Numbered from the stretch's first letter, positions 35,032 to 45,360 are shown. The stretch is 64,000 nucleotides of DNA from JAVBOW01 sp031550615 (GCA_031550615.1 JAVBOL010000025.1:1-64000), one strand, 5' to 3'. Notes: generated from the letters alone by a model not told the origin. A program made the numbers and translations.

Positions 35032-35857
35032 ACGCCGACAGACTTTGGGAAATATGCACCTCGGGCTCTCCGGTGGTCATGGCGATCGTCAACGCCACGC
35101 CCGATTCGTTTTGGGACGGCAGCCGGCGCACCACCCCCGAAATGGTGGCCGAGGGGGTCCGCGAGGCCGTGGCGCAGGGCGCGGGGATCATCGACGTGGG
35201 CGGATATTCGTCGCGTCCCGGGGCGGCGCAGGTGAGTGAAACGGAAGAGACCGCCCGCGTGTGCGTGGCCCTGGAGGTCATAAGGCGCGATTTTCCCGGT
35301 GTTGCCGTCTCTGTGGACACCTTCCGGTCGGGAGTGGCGCGGCGGGCGATGGAGCTTTTCGGCCCCTGCATCATCAATGATATCTCAGCCGGCCAGGCCG
35401 ATCCGGGAATGGTGCCGCTTGCCGCCGCGGCGGGAGTGCCTTTCGTGGCGATGCACATGCGCGGCACGCCGGCGGATATGGCCTCGCTGGCCGTCTACGA
35501 CGACGTAGTGGCCGAGGTCGAGAGTTATTTCGCCGCCCTGCTGCGGGACTTTGCCGCCGCGGGACTGCACCGCGTTATCATAGACCCTGGCTTCGGGTTC
35601 GCCAAGGACGTGCGGCATAATTATGAACTTTTAGCCGCCTTGCCGCGCCTCTGTGCGCTGGGCGCTCCCCTGCTGGCGGGGCTCTCGCGCAAGTCGATGA
35701 TATATACCGTCGGGGAGTGCGGCCCTGCCGACGCGCTGCCCGGAACGTGCGCCCTGAATTGGCAGGCGTTGGCCGGCGGTGCGCGGATACTGCGCGTGCA
35801 CGACGTCGCCCCGGCGGTGCAGGTGGTGAGATTGTTTGAATATTATAAGGATTTGAT

Positions 35858-35861
<4 letters not shown>
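35028..35861 (+). CDS. folP: Dihydropteroate synthase
   Basis: 277 residues from ATG 35028, which overlaps the coaE stop as ATGA; a longer frame from 34977 would run deep into coaE. Signatures are AIVNATPDSFWDGSRR (the first DHPS motif), DVGGYSSRPGA, VSVDTFRSGVA and INDISAG, with IIDPGFGFAKD later. It condenses p-aminobenzoate with hydroxymethyl-dihydropterin pyrophosphate in folate synthesis. Its gene overlaps the next by 4 bases. Confidence 0.96.
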
Positions 35862-36507
<646 letters not shown>

Positions 36508-36511
<4 letters not shown>

Positions 36512-37278
36512 ATATGAGTGAACTGCGCGACCACCTCGACCGCCTGGCCGACCGTTACAATTCAAGCGATTTCATAGAGGCCGACCCGATAAGCGTACCC
36601 CACATGTTTTCCTCGAAAGGGGACATCGAGATCGCCGGGTTCCTCGCCGCGACCATAGCGTGGGGCAACCGCAAGGCTATCGTCAAAAGCGCCCGCCGCA
36701 TGATGGACTACCTTGACGGCAAACCTTATGATTTCGTGTTAAACGCCTCGGAGGGCGATCTCGCGCGCCTGGACGGTTACGTCCACCGCACCTTTAACGG
36801 AGGCGACCTGCGCACTTTCGTACTCGCCCTCAGGCGCATGGAGCAGCTGCACGGCGGCCTCGGCGGTTTCTTCGAGCGTGAATACGCCCGCACGGGGAGC
36901 ATTCCCGAAGTGCTGTCGGCTTTCCGCCGCGAATTTTTCGCGCTCGACCATCTCCCCCGCGCGCAAAAGCATCTCTCGTCGATAGACAAAGGTGCGGCAT
37001 GCAAACGCCTGAATATGTTTTTAAGGTGGATGGTGCGCGAGGACGGGCGCGGGGTCGACTTCGGATTGTGGCGAAGCATTCCCGCCTCGGCGTTGTACCT
37101 GCCCCTGGACGTGCACAGCGCGGCCATGAGCCGCGAACTGGGGCTGCTCACGCGCCGCCAGAACGACTGGCGCGCGGTAGACGAGGTGACCCGCACCCTG
37201 CGCGATTTCGATCCCGCGGACCCGGTGAAATATGATTTCGCGCTCTTCGGCGCCGGGATCGACGGTTATCTGAAATAA
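36508..37278 (+). CDS. TIGR02757 family protein
   Basis: 256 residues, mostly helical, with DPISVPHMFSSKGDIEIAGF, ATIAWGNRKAIVKSARRM and FLRWMVREDGRGVDFGLW, which are the conserved segments of TIGR02757, a Bacteroidota and proteobacterial family of unknown function. The last part, PLDVHSAAMSRELGLLTRRQ, is reminiscent of HhH-GPD DNA glycosylases, whose catalytic Asp follows a similar P-x-D-x-H, but this is only suggestive. It overlaps the preceding gene by 4 bases. Confidence 0.85.
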
Positions 37279-37280
37279 CC

Positions 37281-37988
37281 ATGGACATTTTCCGCTTCAA
37301 GCGATTTTCGATCTCCCAACCTGCCGACGCGGGGATGAGGGTCGGCACGGACGGGGTGCTCATCGGGGCTTGGTGCAGGATAGAGGATGGGCAACGGCGC
37401 ATGTTGGACGTGGGCACGGGGACGGGGCTGATCGCCCTGATGCTTGCGCAGCGTGCGCCCTGGGCTGCGGTGGACGCGATAGATATAAGCGCGGAGTGCT
37501 GCCGGATAGCGGCGGACAACGCCGCCACGTCGCCCTTTGCCGGCCAGGTAAGCGTTATCTGCCGTCCGGTGCAGGAGCTCTGCGCCGCGCCGTATGACCA
37601 TATAGTTTCCAATCCGCCCTATTTCACCGAGAGCCTGTTGCCGCCCTGTGAGGCCCGTACGGCGGCGCGCCACACGGCCACCCTACAGCATGGCGAACTG
37701 TTGGGATCGGTGGCCGGGCTGCTCTCGCCCGGCGGACGGTTTTCTGTGATCCTGCCCACCGACGCCGCCCTGCGCATGCAGGACCAGGCGCCTGGGCATG
37801 GGTTGCACCTGCAGCGCGCCGATGAGCTGCTCACGCGCGAAGGGCTTGCCCCCAAGCGCATAATGGCCGAATATGCCCTCACCCCGAACCCCATCCCGCA
37901 GCGCGGAGTGGTGACCATACACGATCCGTCGGGCGAATACACTGAGCAGTACCGGGCGTTGACGCGCGATTTTTACCTCAAATTCTGA
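37281..37988 (+). CDS. trmN6: tRNA1(Val) adenine-37 N6-methyltransferase
   Basis: 235 residues with the Rossmann methyltransferase fold: SAM loop LDVGTGTGLIALMLAQ and the N6-adenine motif NPPYF in YDHIVSNPPYFTESL. The N-terminus FKRFSISQPADAGMRVGTDG is typical of YfiC/TrmN6, which methylates A37 of tRNA1(Val). It starts 2 bases after the TIGR02757 gene and ends the overlapping operon; the next gene has its own promoter. Confidence 0.92.
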   Translation: MDIFRFKRFSISQPADAGMRVGTDGVLIGAWCRIEDGQRRMLDVGTGTGLIALMLAQRAPWAAVDAIDISAECCRIAADNAATSPFAGQVSVICRPVQELCAAPYDHIVSNPPYFTESLLPPCEARTAARHTATLQHGELLGSVAGLLSPGGRFSVILPTDAALRMQDQAPGHGLHLQRADELLTREGLAPKRIMAEYALTPNPIPQRGVVTIHDPSGEYTEQYRALTRDFYLKF

Positions 37989-37996
37989 AAATTTCC

Positions 37997-38004
37997 TATC
38001 TTTG
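37997..38004 (+). promoter_or_regulatory. Bacteroidota -7 promoter box (TATCTTTG) for the DUF4831 gene
   Basis: An exact match 21 bases before ATG 38026. Confidence 0.65.
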
Positions 38005-38025
38005 CTTATCCAACACGATTAAGAT

Positions 38026-38877
38026 ATGAAAAGAATTATGACGATAGTGGCCGCATGCCTGTTTGCGGCGGGGGCGTATGCCCAGGGCGGACTGCCCGCA
38101 ACGGTTATAGAGGTCACACTCGACGTCGAGGTGCAGACCATACGCACGGGCCCCTATGCCCGTTTTGCGCAGAAATTCTTCGGCGTGATGGCGCCCCTGA
38201 GCGACAAGCGCATCGCGACCGTCTCGGGTGCGTCGCTCGACTATTCGGTGCACGGGCAACCCGCCGCGGCCCAGCCCTCTGCCTTCGGTCAACCCGCAGG
38301 TATGCAGGTGGTTTCCCATACTAAGAACCTTACCGAATTCGTGAAAGTGCCCATAGACAGGCGCGACTTCACCGAGCGTCCGCTCGAAGAGGCCGCCCGC
38401 GAGGCCGCCGCGACGATATTCGCGCTGCGCAAGCACCGCATCGAACTTATAACGGGCAATGCCGGCGAGAACGTCTTCGGGGCCGGCCTTCCCGCCGCGC
38501 TGGCCGAACTCGACCGCCTCGAAGAGGAGTACCTCTCGCTTTTCATGGGCAAGCAGACGCGCCAGACTTTCCGCCACACCTTCGCCGTAACGCCCGAAAA
38601 GGGCGAGGCCACGCATGTGGTATGCCGTTTTTCACCCACGGACGGGGTGCTCTCCGCCGACGATCTGAGCGGCAGCCCCATACTTTTAGAGATGAAGGCC
38701 GACGCGCCGCCTGTGGCCCCGGCACCCGCCAAGCAGCCCAAGGGAGCGCCCGCACCGGTGTGGAAAGATTTTCCCGCACAGGTCAGCTGCCGCCTTTTGG
38801 AGGGCATGAACCAACTCGCCGCGGCACGCATCCCCGTAAACCAAATGGGGTATTCGCTGCAAATACCTGCAAACTAA
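38026..38877 (+). CDS. DUF4831 family exported protein
   Basis: 283 residues with signal peptide MKRIMTIVAACLFAAGAYAQ. The body (TLDVEVQTIRTGPYARFAQK, then FTERPLEEAAREAAATIFAL) has the pattern of the Bacteroidota DUF4831 family, periplasmic proteins of unknown role. A low-complexity Pro/Ala segment lies at about 225-245. It is followed after 4 bases by the AlkD-like gene, so the two may be cotranscribed. Confidence 0.82.
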   Translation: MKRIMTIVAACLFAAGAYAQGGLPATVIEVTLDVEVQTIRTGPYARFAQKFFGVMAPLSDKRIATVSGASLDYSVHGQPAAAQPSAFGQPAGMQVVSHTKNLTEFVKVPIDRRDFTERPLEEAAREAAATIFALRKHRIELITGNAGENVFGAGLPAALAELDRLEEEYLSLFMGKQTRQTFRHTFAVTPEKGEATHVVCRFSPTDGVLSADDLSGSPILLEMKADAPPVAPAPAKQPKGAPAPVWKDFPAQVSCRLLEGMNQLAAARIPVNQMGYSLQIPAN

Positions 38878-38881
38878 CCGT

Positions 38882-39508
38882 ATGACGGAGCGCATGGCCG
38901 AGCTGCTGCGCGAGTTGCGCAGACAGACCAACGGCGCGGTGGTCGGCGATATGCACAGCCGCGGGATAGACTATCCGCTCTCGTACGGCGTGTCTGCGGC
39001 TGACGTCAAAGCGCTGGCAGCCCGTTACGCCCCCGACCATGCTTTCGCCCGGCTGCTTGCCTCACAACAGGTGCGCGAGTTGCGCATGGCGGCATATTAT
39101 ATCGCCGATCCGGCCCTAGTCTGCCCCACTGAGGCTTGCTGGGCGGAGAGCATAACGACTGCCGAGTTGGCTGAGCACGCCGCGATGCTGATCGGTCAAA
39201 GTCCATGTGCTGAAGATTTTGTAGTGCAATGGCTCACAACGGAGCGACCCCTGTTGCAATACGCCGCCCTTCTTTCCGGGGCGAAGGCCTTGGCGGCGGG
39301 ACCCTCAGGGTGGGATACCCCGCGCCTGGTGGCACTTATCAAGCCCCTTGTCGGCGGAGCCGTGCCTGGGCGCGGTATCGAGGCGTTTGTGGCCCGGCTG
39401 TGGCAGAAGTTACCCGCGGCGCGCGGTGCGCTCGGTGAGCTGACCGCCCATATCCGGGCGCGGGATCCGGACCTGTGGGCCCGTCTGGAGTGGCAACTCT
39501 CAGATTAA
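38882..39508 (+). CDS. AlkD-like DNA alkylation repair (HEAT-like) protein
   Basis: 208 residues, all helical, with the N-terminal pattern GIDYPLSYGVSAADVKALAA and a HEAT-like run (RELRMAAYYIADP, WLTTERPLLQYAALLSGAKA). This agrees with the AlkC/AlkD superfamily of alkylpurine glycosylases. Conserved Trp, Asp and Arg residues used by AlkD in the active groove are not clearly seen, so it may be one of the non-catalytic or divergent relatives. Family likely, activity not shown. Confidence 0.7.
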   Translation: MTERMAELLRELRRQTNGAVVGDMHSRGIDYPLSYGVSAADVKALAARYAPDHAFARLLASQQVRELRMAAYYIADPALVCPTEACWAESITTAELAEHAAMLIGQSPCAEDFVVQWLTTERPLLQYAALLSGAKALAAGPSGWDTPRLVALIKPLVGGAVPGRGIEAFVARLWQKLPAARGALGELTAHIRARDPDLWARLEWQLSD

Positions 39509-39556
39509 CGGCACGTTATTGGCATAGATCGAAAAACTCTCAAAAACTTTATATTT

Positions 39557-39967
39557 ATGGGCTTCTTATCTGATTTCAAAAGTTTCGCCATGCGCGGCAA
39601 CGTGGTCGACATGGCAGTCGGTATCATCATCGGCGGCGCGTTCGGCAAGATCGTCAGTTCGCTTGTGGCCGACGTTATCATGCCCCCTATCGGGGTGGTG
39701 CTCGGCGGCGTGGATTTCTCCGACCTGGCCGTTACGATAAAACACGCCACCGAAACCACGGCGGCGGTTACGATCAACTACGGCACTTTCATCCAGACGA
39801 TCATCGACTTTTTGATAATCGCGATGGCGATCTTCTCGATGGTAAGGGTGATGAACAAGCTGCACCTGCAAAATACCCCCGAGCCGGCGCCCGCACCCGA
39901 TCCCGAGCCTTCGAAAGAGGAAAAGTTGCTTGCCGAGATACGCGACATACTCAAAGAGAAGAAATAA
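39557..39967 (+). CDS. mscL: Large-conductance mechanosensitive channel
   Basis: 136 residues. The N-terminal amphipathic helix FKSFAMRGNVVDMAVGIIIG is followed by TM1 (GGAFGKIVSSLVADVIMP), a periplasmic loop, TM2 (IIDFLIIAMAIFSMVRVMNK) and a charged C-terminal bundle with a Pro-rich link. MscL is a homopentamer that opens under membrane tension to release solutes in hypo-osmotic shock. Confidence 0.97.
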   Translation: MGFLSDFKSFAMRGNVVDMAVGIIIGGAFGKIVSSLVADVIMPPIGVVLGGVDFSDLAVTIKHATETTAAVTINYGTFIQTIIDFLIIAMAIFSMVRVMNKLHLQNTPEPAPAPDPEPSKEEKLLAEIRDILKEKK

Positions 39968-40075
39968 TCACGCGGCGGACAGGGCGTGTAAACGTCCGTC
40001 ACACCTCATATAACAGAATGTCCCACCACCTGCGGCGGGGCATTGTGTTATTTTGTACCATAAACTTCTTTGCCC

Positions 40076-41578
40076 ATGAAACTGCTCAGCCTTTTGTTGA
40101 CGGCGCTGTCAGCCGTCCCGGCCTTTGCCGCCGCACCCTACCCGTTGGCCCCGTTCGAGCGCCCCGACACGCTCTATACTGTGAGCGTGGACGGCGTGCA
40201 GGTCGACCTGCACCGCTTCGCCGACGTTTTGTGGGTGGGCGTGGAGGACGGCAAACAGGTTGTAATAACCACCCGCTTGCCCCGCCTCACACAGGCCGAG
40301 GTAAGCCCCAAGGCGCATAAGATAGCCGTCAAACTCGACGAGAAACAGCGGCGGTGCAGTTTCGCCATCCCCGGGCAGGGACACTATGTGGTGCGCCTGG
40401 ACGGGCACAGGCTCTTCCTTTTTGTGGGAGAGGCACCGGCGACACCCGCCGGTGCGTTGGCCGTTACCGACTTCGGGGCCGACCCTACCGGTAAAACCGT
40501 CTGCACGGCGGCTTTGCAACGCGCCCTCGACCAGGCGGCGGAGAAAGGTCGCACGCTCTGTTTCCCTGCCGGGATATACAGGACGGGTACGATACGCATA
40601 CCCTCGCATTCGCGCGTTTACCTCGCACCCGGCTCTGTGATACGCGCATCGGACAACAAGGCCGACCTGCCTGACGACGCCGACCGTCCCGTGCGCCCGG
40701 CGGACAGCCCCGCGAACGCCAACAACGGCGAGTGGATGACATTCAGCCGCCTTATCTGGGTCGACGGGGCTACCGATATACAGATAACCGGCAGCGGAGT
40801 GATAGACGGCAACGGGGCGCACCTGCGCTCACGAGGCAAACCGGCCAACCTGATCCGTATACGCAACTCATCTGACGTGCTTATAAGCGGCGTGGTGCTC
40901 TCAAATCCAGCGGCCTGGAACACCCACATACTGCACAGCGAACGGATAACGATGCATAACGTTAAGATACTCAACGACCCCGCGGTGGCCAACGGCGACG
41001 GGATAGACCCCGACGCTTCGCGGCAGGTCGAAATATCCGGCTGCTTTATGTATTGCAGCGACGACAACGTAGCGGTCAAATCGACCAATAACGGCGGTTT
41101 TCTGCGCGACGTGCAGGATATCCGGGTGTGCGATAACGTGCTGCTCACGCGCAAATCGTCGCTCAAGGTGGGCACGGAAACGCGCGCGGCCAACATGCGC
41201 GGCATCACCTTCGAGAATAACGACGTGGTGGAGGCCGACCGTGCTATGGCGCTCTACTGCTATGATGGGGCGGTTTTCAGCGACATACGCTACGTCGGCA
41301 ACCGCGTGGAGCGCAATTGGCGCGACAGCGGACGCAAAGCCATCGACTTCGGCATCAAGAACCGCCTCGGCGCGGGACGCATCGAGGGGGTGCTGATAAA
41401 GGATTGCTCATTCGCCGAGGCTTTCCCCCTGAGTTCGTCGCTGGCGGGGCTCGACGCTTCACACCGCATTACGGGCGTGGTCTTCGATAACGTGCGTATG
41501 GAGGGGCGCAAGGTGACCAACGAAACCGAAGCGCGGATCATAAGGAATAATTTCGCCGATCCGGTAGTGTTTAAATAA
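40076..41578 (+). CDS. Polygalacturonase, GH28
   Basis: 500 residues from ATG 40076 with signal peptide MKLLSLLLTALSAVPAFAA. After an N-terminal beta-domain of about 110 residues the right-handed helix begins at VTDFGADPTGKTVCTAALQR. Catalytic segments are GDGIDPDASRQVEISGC and YCSDDNVAVKSTNNGG with the paired Asp, and a NPAAWNTHILHS segment. GH28 enzymes hydrolyse galacturonic or rhamnogalacturonic linkages; exo or endo action is not told by the sequence. It is the first gene of the second pectin locus and converges on the sulfatase-PL10-GH105 operon with a shared terminator. Confidence 0.94.
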   Translation: MKLLSLLLTALSAVPAFAAAPYPLAPFERPDTLYTVSVDGVQVDLHRFADVLWVGVEDGKQVVITTRLPRLTQAEVSPKAHKIAVKLDEKQRRCSFAIPGQGHYVVRLDGHRLFLFVGEAPATPAGALAVTDFGADPTGKTVCTAALQRALDQAAEKGRTLCFPAGIYRTGTIRIPSHSRVYLAPGSVIRASDNKADLPDDADRPVRPADSPANANNGEWMTFSRLIWVDGATDIQITGSGVIDGNGAHLRSRGKPANLIRIRNSSDVLISGVVLSNPAAWNTHILHSERITMHNVKILNDPAVANGDGIDPDASRQVEISGCFMYCSDDNVAVKSTNNGGFLRDVQDIRVCDNVLLTRKSSLKVGTETRAANMRGITFENNDVVEADRAMALYCYDGAVFSDIRYVGNRVERNWRDSGRKAIDFGIKNRLGAGRIEGVLIKDCSFAEAFPLSSSLAGLDASHRITGVVFDNVRMEGRKVTNETEARIIRNNFADPVVFK

Positions 41579-41613
41579 AAAAGGCTGCAACCTGAAAGTT
41601 GCAGCCTTTTTTT
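41577..41613. terminator. Bidirectional terminator between GH28 and GH105
   Basis: A-run, stem GGCTGCAAC / GTTGCAGCC with loop CTGAAA, then a 7-T run. Confidence 0.9.
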
Positions 41614-42795
41614 CTAATTCAATTTTTCTAATATCAGGCCCGCTAAAAGCATCGGCGCGACCCCCTTGTTGTCGTTGGGGTTGATGCGCTCGTTGACGTA
41701 GTAGCCGTACGACCCGTCGCGGTTGCCGCGTCCACCGAGCCCCGCTCCGCCGCAGATATCCTTCATCACCATCTCGGGCGCTTTGGCGTCGAAGAAGTGC
41801 TTCTGCATGGTCTTGAAAGTCTTTTCGGCCACCGCGTAATAGGATTTATCTATATAGCCCTTGGATGCGGCCTTGGCCATAGTGTAGACGAACATCGCCG
41901 AGGCCGATCCTTCGAGGTAGTTGCCCTCGCGGCCCGGGTACTCCATCACCTGCCACCAGAGCCCCGTAGCGGGATCGGCGTTGCGCACGATGGCGGCGGA
42001 GAGCTCACGCAATATGGCGACCAGCTCCACGCGCCCCGGATGGTCGGCGGGCAGGTAGTCGAGCACGTCGACAAGCGCCATGTGGTACCAACCCACTGCG
42101 CGTCCCCATACGTGGTGCGAAAGTCCCGTCTGGGGGTCGCACCAATACATCTTGCGGCTCTGGTCCCAGGCGTGGTACATCAGGCCGGTCTTCGGGTCGC
42201 GCGTGTTGCGGTAGGCGAGGCGCAGTTGCAGTACGGCCTGGTCCGCCCACTCGGGGGCGTTGTAGTAGCGGGCGTACATGGCCATGAAGGGCGAGGCCAT
42301 GTAAAGCCCGTCGAGCCACATCTGGTTGGTGTAGATCTGCTTGTGCCAGTAACCGCCGTCCAGGTTGCGAGGATGGCCCTCCAGTTGTTTGATGAACGGC
42401 TCGATGGCCTTGCGGTAGTTCTCCTGCCCGGTGTGCTGGTGCAGCACGATCAGGCTGCGGGCGGGCTGCACGCGGTCCAGGTTATACTCTTCGATCTTGT
42501 AGCCGCTTATATTGCCCTGCGCGTCGACGTAGTGGTCGGTGAAGGCGCGCATGTAGTTATAGTAGGCCTCGTTTCCGGTAGCCTTGTAGAGGTCGAAATA
42601 TACGCGGGCCAGCATCGCAAGGTCGTACGCCCAACTCGCCTTGGCCTTGCCGTCGGGACCGATATTGGCCGCCACGGGGTTCTGGCGCATGAAGGAATCG
42701 GCGAAGCGCAGCGTGAAAGAGTCTTTCTGCGCCTGTGCCGCGAGGGCAATGCCGCAGGTGGCGACCGCCAGTGCTATTTTTCTGAAGATGGCCAT
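41614..42795 (-). CDS. Unsaturated rhamnogalacturonyl hydrolase, GH105
   Basis: 393 residues from ATG 42795, which shares a base with the PL10 stop (TAATG). Signal peptide MAIFRKIALAVATCGIALAAQAQ. The alpha6/alpha6 barrel has SWAYDLAMLARVYFDLYKAT, then HAWDQSRKMYWCDPQTGLS with the catalytic Asp, then HHVWGRAVGWYHMALVDVL. GH105 (YteR/YesR type) removes the unsaturated uronic acid left by lyases from the non-reducing end. It is the third gene of the sulfatase-PL10-GH105 operon. Confidence 0.95.
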   Translation of the reverse strand: MAIFRKIALAVATCGIALAAQAQKDSFTLRFADSFMRQNPVAANIGPDGKAKASWAYDLAMLARVYFDLYKATGNEAYYNYMRAFTDHYVDAQGNISGYKIEEYNLDRVQPARSLIVLHQHTGQENYRKAIEPFIKQLEGHPRNLDGGYWHKQIYTNQMWLDGLYMASPFMAMYARYYNAPEWADQAVLQLRLAYRNTRDPKTGLMYHAWDQSRKMYWCDPQTGLSHHVWGRAVGWYHMALVDVLDYLPADHPGRVELVAILRELSAAIVRNADPATGLWWQVMEYPGREGNYLEGSASAMFVYTMAKAASKGYIDKSYYAVAEKTFKTMQKHFFDAKAPEMVMKDICGGAGLGGRGNRDGSYGYYVNERINPNDNKGVAPMLLAGLILEKLN

Positions 42796-43898
42796 TATTT
42801 CTGCGCTTTTTCCCATTTGGCGTAATCCGACAGCACCTTTTTCAGGCCGGTGTTGTACCAGCTGTAACCGGTGCGACGTTCGTGGTTGACCTCGGCCAGC
42901 GTAGCCACGACCACTCCGTCGCGGCGGCAGAAGAAGGGTTGCTGCGTCTTAAGATCGTAATAACGCGCCCAATATGGGGTCTTGCTGCCCGGGTCGCTGA
43001 CCACGACCATGTCGCCCTGCTTGCCGGTGCGCTCGTTGATAAGGGGGCTCTCCTTGTCGAAGACCACCTTGATCCCTTCGATCTTATGCTCGTCGATCCA
43101 TTTGGCTGCGGTGCGGATAGCATCCTTAATCTCGGGCGAGGGGTTGGGTATGGTCATCAGGTAGGTGATGATGTAACCGCTTTCGACCGGGCAGAGCGAG
43201 GGCAGCTCATACGAACGCGCCTTCTTGGGGGCGAGGGTCACGTGGTCGTGCTGCTGGCACCACGCTGTTTTTTTGCCGTCGATGACGATCTGCGCGCGCA
43301 GGATCATGTCGACCGCCCTGTCGAGTGCCGCCTGTGCCTTTTCGCGCGTGGTTTTGTCTACCCATGCGAAGTCGGGGTTGTTGTCCACCACCAGGCGCAG
43401 GGTCTCCATCGCGCCGGTGCTCACCTCGTCGTTGAATGTGATCGCGTCCACATCCCAGCCGCGCCAGCCTCCGGAGGCGTTCTGTAACTCGATCACGTAT
43501 TGCAGTCCGCGCGAGGCCGACTCCACGTAGCGCTTGTCGCCGGATTGTGCGTAAGCCCTGGCGAGGTAGACGATCTGGGGGTAGGTGTTGCGGTTGTCAA
43601 GGGTGCTGTACATGCGGCTTTTCTTCTCGGCGCTGAGATTTTCGCGCATACTGGCGACGTCGTATTTGCCCAGTATGTCGATGTTCTTGGGCCATCCGCC
43701 GTCGGCGTTCTGCCATGCCACGAGGTTGTCGGCGATGCCTTTGTACTGCTCGGGCGCGTAACGCTCACAGGGGTACTTTTTATCCAGATGTTCGTTATTC
43801 CAGTGGTTTATCCCGTCGGTGAAGTTGTCGAGGGATATCGCCTGGCCGTAGCTTGCGCCACAGGCCAGCAGCATGATCGCGAGAAGTAGTTTTTTCAT
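42795..43898 (-). CDS. Pectate lyase, PL10
   Basis: 367 residues with signal peptide MKKLLLAIMLLACGASYGQ. The alpha/alpha toroid of PL10 is evident: QNADGGWPKNIDILGKY, RNTYPQIVYLARAYAQSGD, KTAWCQQHDHVTLAPKKARS, ARYYDLKTQQPFFCRRDG and NHERRTGYSWYN. The conserved Arg in the last motif is the catalytic base candidate. It makes unsaturated oligogalacturonides from polygalacturonate. It starts 12 bases after the sulfatase stop. Confidence 0.94.
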   Translation of the reverse strand: MKKLLLAIMLLACGASYGQAISLDNFTDGINHWNNEHLDKKYPCERYAPEQYKGIADNLVAWQNADGGWPKNIDILGKYDVASMRENLSAEKKSRMYSTLDNRNTYPQIVYLARAYAQSGDKRYVESASRGLQYVIELQNASGGWRGWDVDAITFNDEVSTGAMETLRLVVDNNPDFAWVDKTTREKAQAALDRAVDMILRAQIVIDGKKTAWCQQHDHVTLAPKKARSYELPSLCPVESGYIITYLMTIPNPSPEIKDAIRTAAKWIDEHKIEGIKVVFDKESPLINERTGKQGDMVVVSDPGSKTPYWARYYDLKTQQPFFCRRDGVVVATLAEVNHERRTGYSWYNTGLKKVLSDYAKWEKAQK

Positions 43899-43910
43899 TA
43901 TGGTTAAAGG

Positions 43911-45332
43911 TTATTTGGTTTGCGTGTCGAGAAGCGGTACGGGAAAATCGGCGCTCGGGGTGCGCATGGTGATGAACAGCGTGCGTGCCCGCGCCACAAG
44001 GTCGGGGCGTACGGCGGCCAGGTCGCGGCTTTCGGCGGGATCCGAGGTGAGGTCGTATATCTCTATCGGCCTGTCCGCGCCGTAGCGCACAGCCTTGTAT
44101 CCGCCCAGCCGCACCGCTTGCAGCATGACGCCTTTCGAGGTGGGGTATTCCCAGTAGAGCGCCTCGTGTTTGCGCTGTTTTTTACTTTGTCCGCGCAATT
44201 CGGGCAGGAATGATAGCCCGTCCGAGGGGCGCGGTTCGGACACGGAGGCGATCTGGCTTAGGGTTGGCATCACGTCCCAGAATGCGCACGGCAGGTCGGA
44301 GACGCTGCCCGGGGCTACCTGTGCGCTCCAACGCACGATAAAAGGCACGCGGATGCCGCCCTCGTAGAGGTCGCGCTTGATGCCGCGGCGTGAGCCCGAG
44401 CCGTTGAAGTAGGCGGGATCGCCGCCGCCCGAGTCGTGCGGACCGTTATCCGAGGAGAACATTATGATGGTGTTGCCGGCGATGCCCAACTCATCCAGCA
44501 GCGCCATGATCTCGCCGATATGGCGGTCCATGCGCGTTATCATGCCCACGAATGCGGCGTGGGGAAACTCCTGCGAACGCACCGTCGAGCGGGCCGGCGC
44601 CACGAATGGTGTTTCGGGGTCGTAGCGCCCTATGAATGGCTGCAGGTCGTCTTGCGGCACGAGCAATTCGGAATGGGGGATGGTGTAGGGCAGGTAAAGG
44701 AAGAAGGGCCGCGAGGCATTGGCTTTTATAAACTCCTTACTCTCGTGCGTGAACAGGTCGTTAGCGTAGAGGCCGCACGCGCCGTTCTGGTTTTCCGCGA
44801 TGTCGAAACGCTCCTCGCCGCGGTGCATGAACGGCGGGTAGTGGTTGTGCGCGTCCTGCTGGTCGAGGAAACCGACGAATGAGTCGAAGCCTTTTTTCAG
44901 TGGGGTGGCGTCGGACTTGTCGGTGCCCAGGCCCCATTTGCCGAAAATGGCCGTGGCGTAGCCCGCACCGTGCAGCATCTGGGCTATGGTCATATCCTCA
45001 GGGGTGAGGTTGACGCGCCGGTTGGTCGTAAGCGAGCGGTTTTCGCGCACGGTGCCGTGCCCGGTGTGCCGGCCCGTCATCAGGGCGCAGCGCGAGGGGG
45101 CGGACACGCCGCTGCCGGCGTAGTGGTTGGTAAAGCGCATGCCCTGTGAGGCCAGACGGTCGATGTTGGGCGTCGTGAAACGCTTCTGCCCGTAGCACGA
45201 CAGGTCGCCCCAGCCCAGGTCGTCGGCAAGGATATAGATGATATTTGGTCGCTGCTGGGTTTCGGCTTTTGGGGCGGCATGCGCCCCGGGCGCGAGGGCG
45301 GGCAGCAGGGCGGCGCAGAGTAATCGTTTCAT
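43911..45332 (-). CDS. Serine-type sulfatase (S1 family)
   Basis: 473 residues with signal peptide MKRLLCAALLPALAPGAHAA. The formylglycine motif is S-A-P-S-R-C-A-L-M-T-G with Ser77 as the residue to be modified, so an anaerobic radical-SAM maturase (anSME) would be needed. Metal ligands are in ILADDLGWGDLSCYG and FSSDNGPHDSGG. S1 sulfatases cleave sulfate esters from glycans or small molecules. It is transcribed with PL10 and GH105, which is unusual for plain plant pectin and suggests that sulfated pectin-like or host glycans are also met. No maturase gene is in the window. Confidence 0.93.
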   Translation of the reverse strand: MKRLLCAALLPALAPGAHAAPKAETQQRPNIIYILADDLGWGDLSCYGQKRFTTPNIDRLASQGMRFTNHYAGSGVSAPSRCALMTGRHTGHGTVRENRSLTTNRRVNLTPEDMTIAQMLHGAGYATAIFGKWGLGTDKSDATPLKKGFDSFVGFLDQQDAHNHYPPFMHRGEERFDIAENQNGACGLYANDLFTHESKEFIKANASRPFFLYLPYTIPHSELLVPQDDLQPFIGRYDPETPFVAPARSTVRSQEFPHAAFVGMITRMDRHIGEIMALLDELGIAGNTIIMFSSDNGPHDSGGGDPAYFNGSGSRRGIKRDLYEGGIRVPFIVRWSAQVAPGSVSDLPCAFWDVMPTLSQIASVSEPRPSDGLSFLPELRGQSKKQRKHEALYWEYPTSKGVMLQAVRLGGYKAVRYGADRPIEIYDLTSDPAESRDLAAVRPDLVARARTLFITMRTPSADFPVPLLDTQTK

Positions 45333-45352
45333 TGTCTGTCGGGGTTATAATG

Positions 45353-45360
45353 CAAAGGTA
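45353..45360 (-). promoter_or_regulatory. Bacteroidota -7 promoter box (TACCTTTG) for the sulfatase-PL10-GH105 operon
   Basis: CAAAGGTA on the plus strand, 20 bases upstream of the sulfatase start codon. Confidence 0.65.

Noticed and set aside
40049..40072. Promoter box before GH28 (TATTTTG or TTCTTTG)
   Set aside because: Both differ from TAnnTTTG in length or bases, so no site is called.
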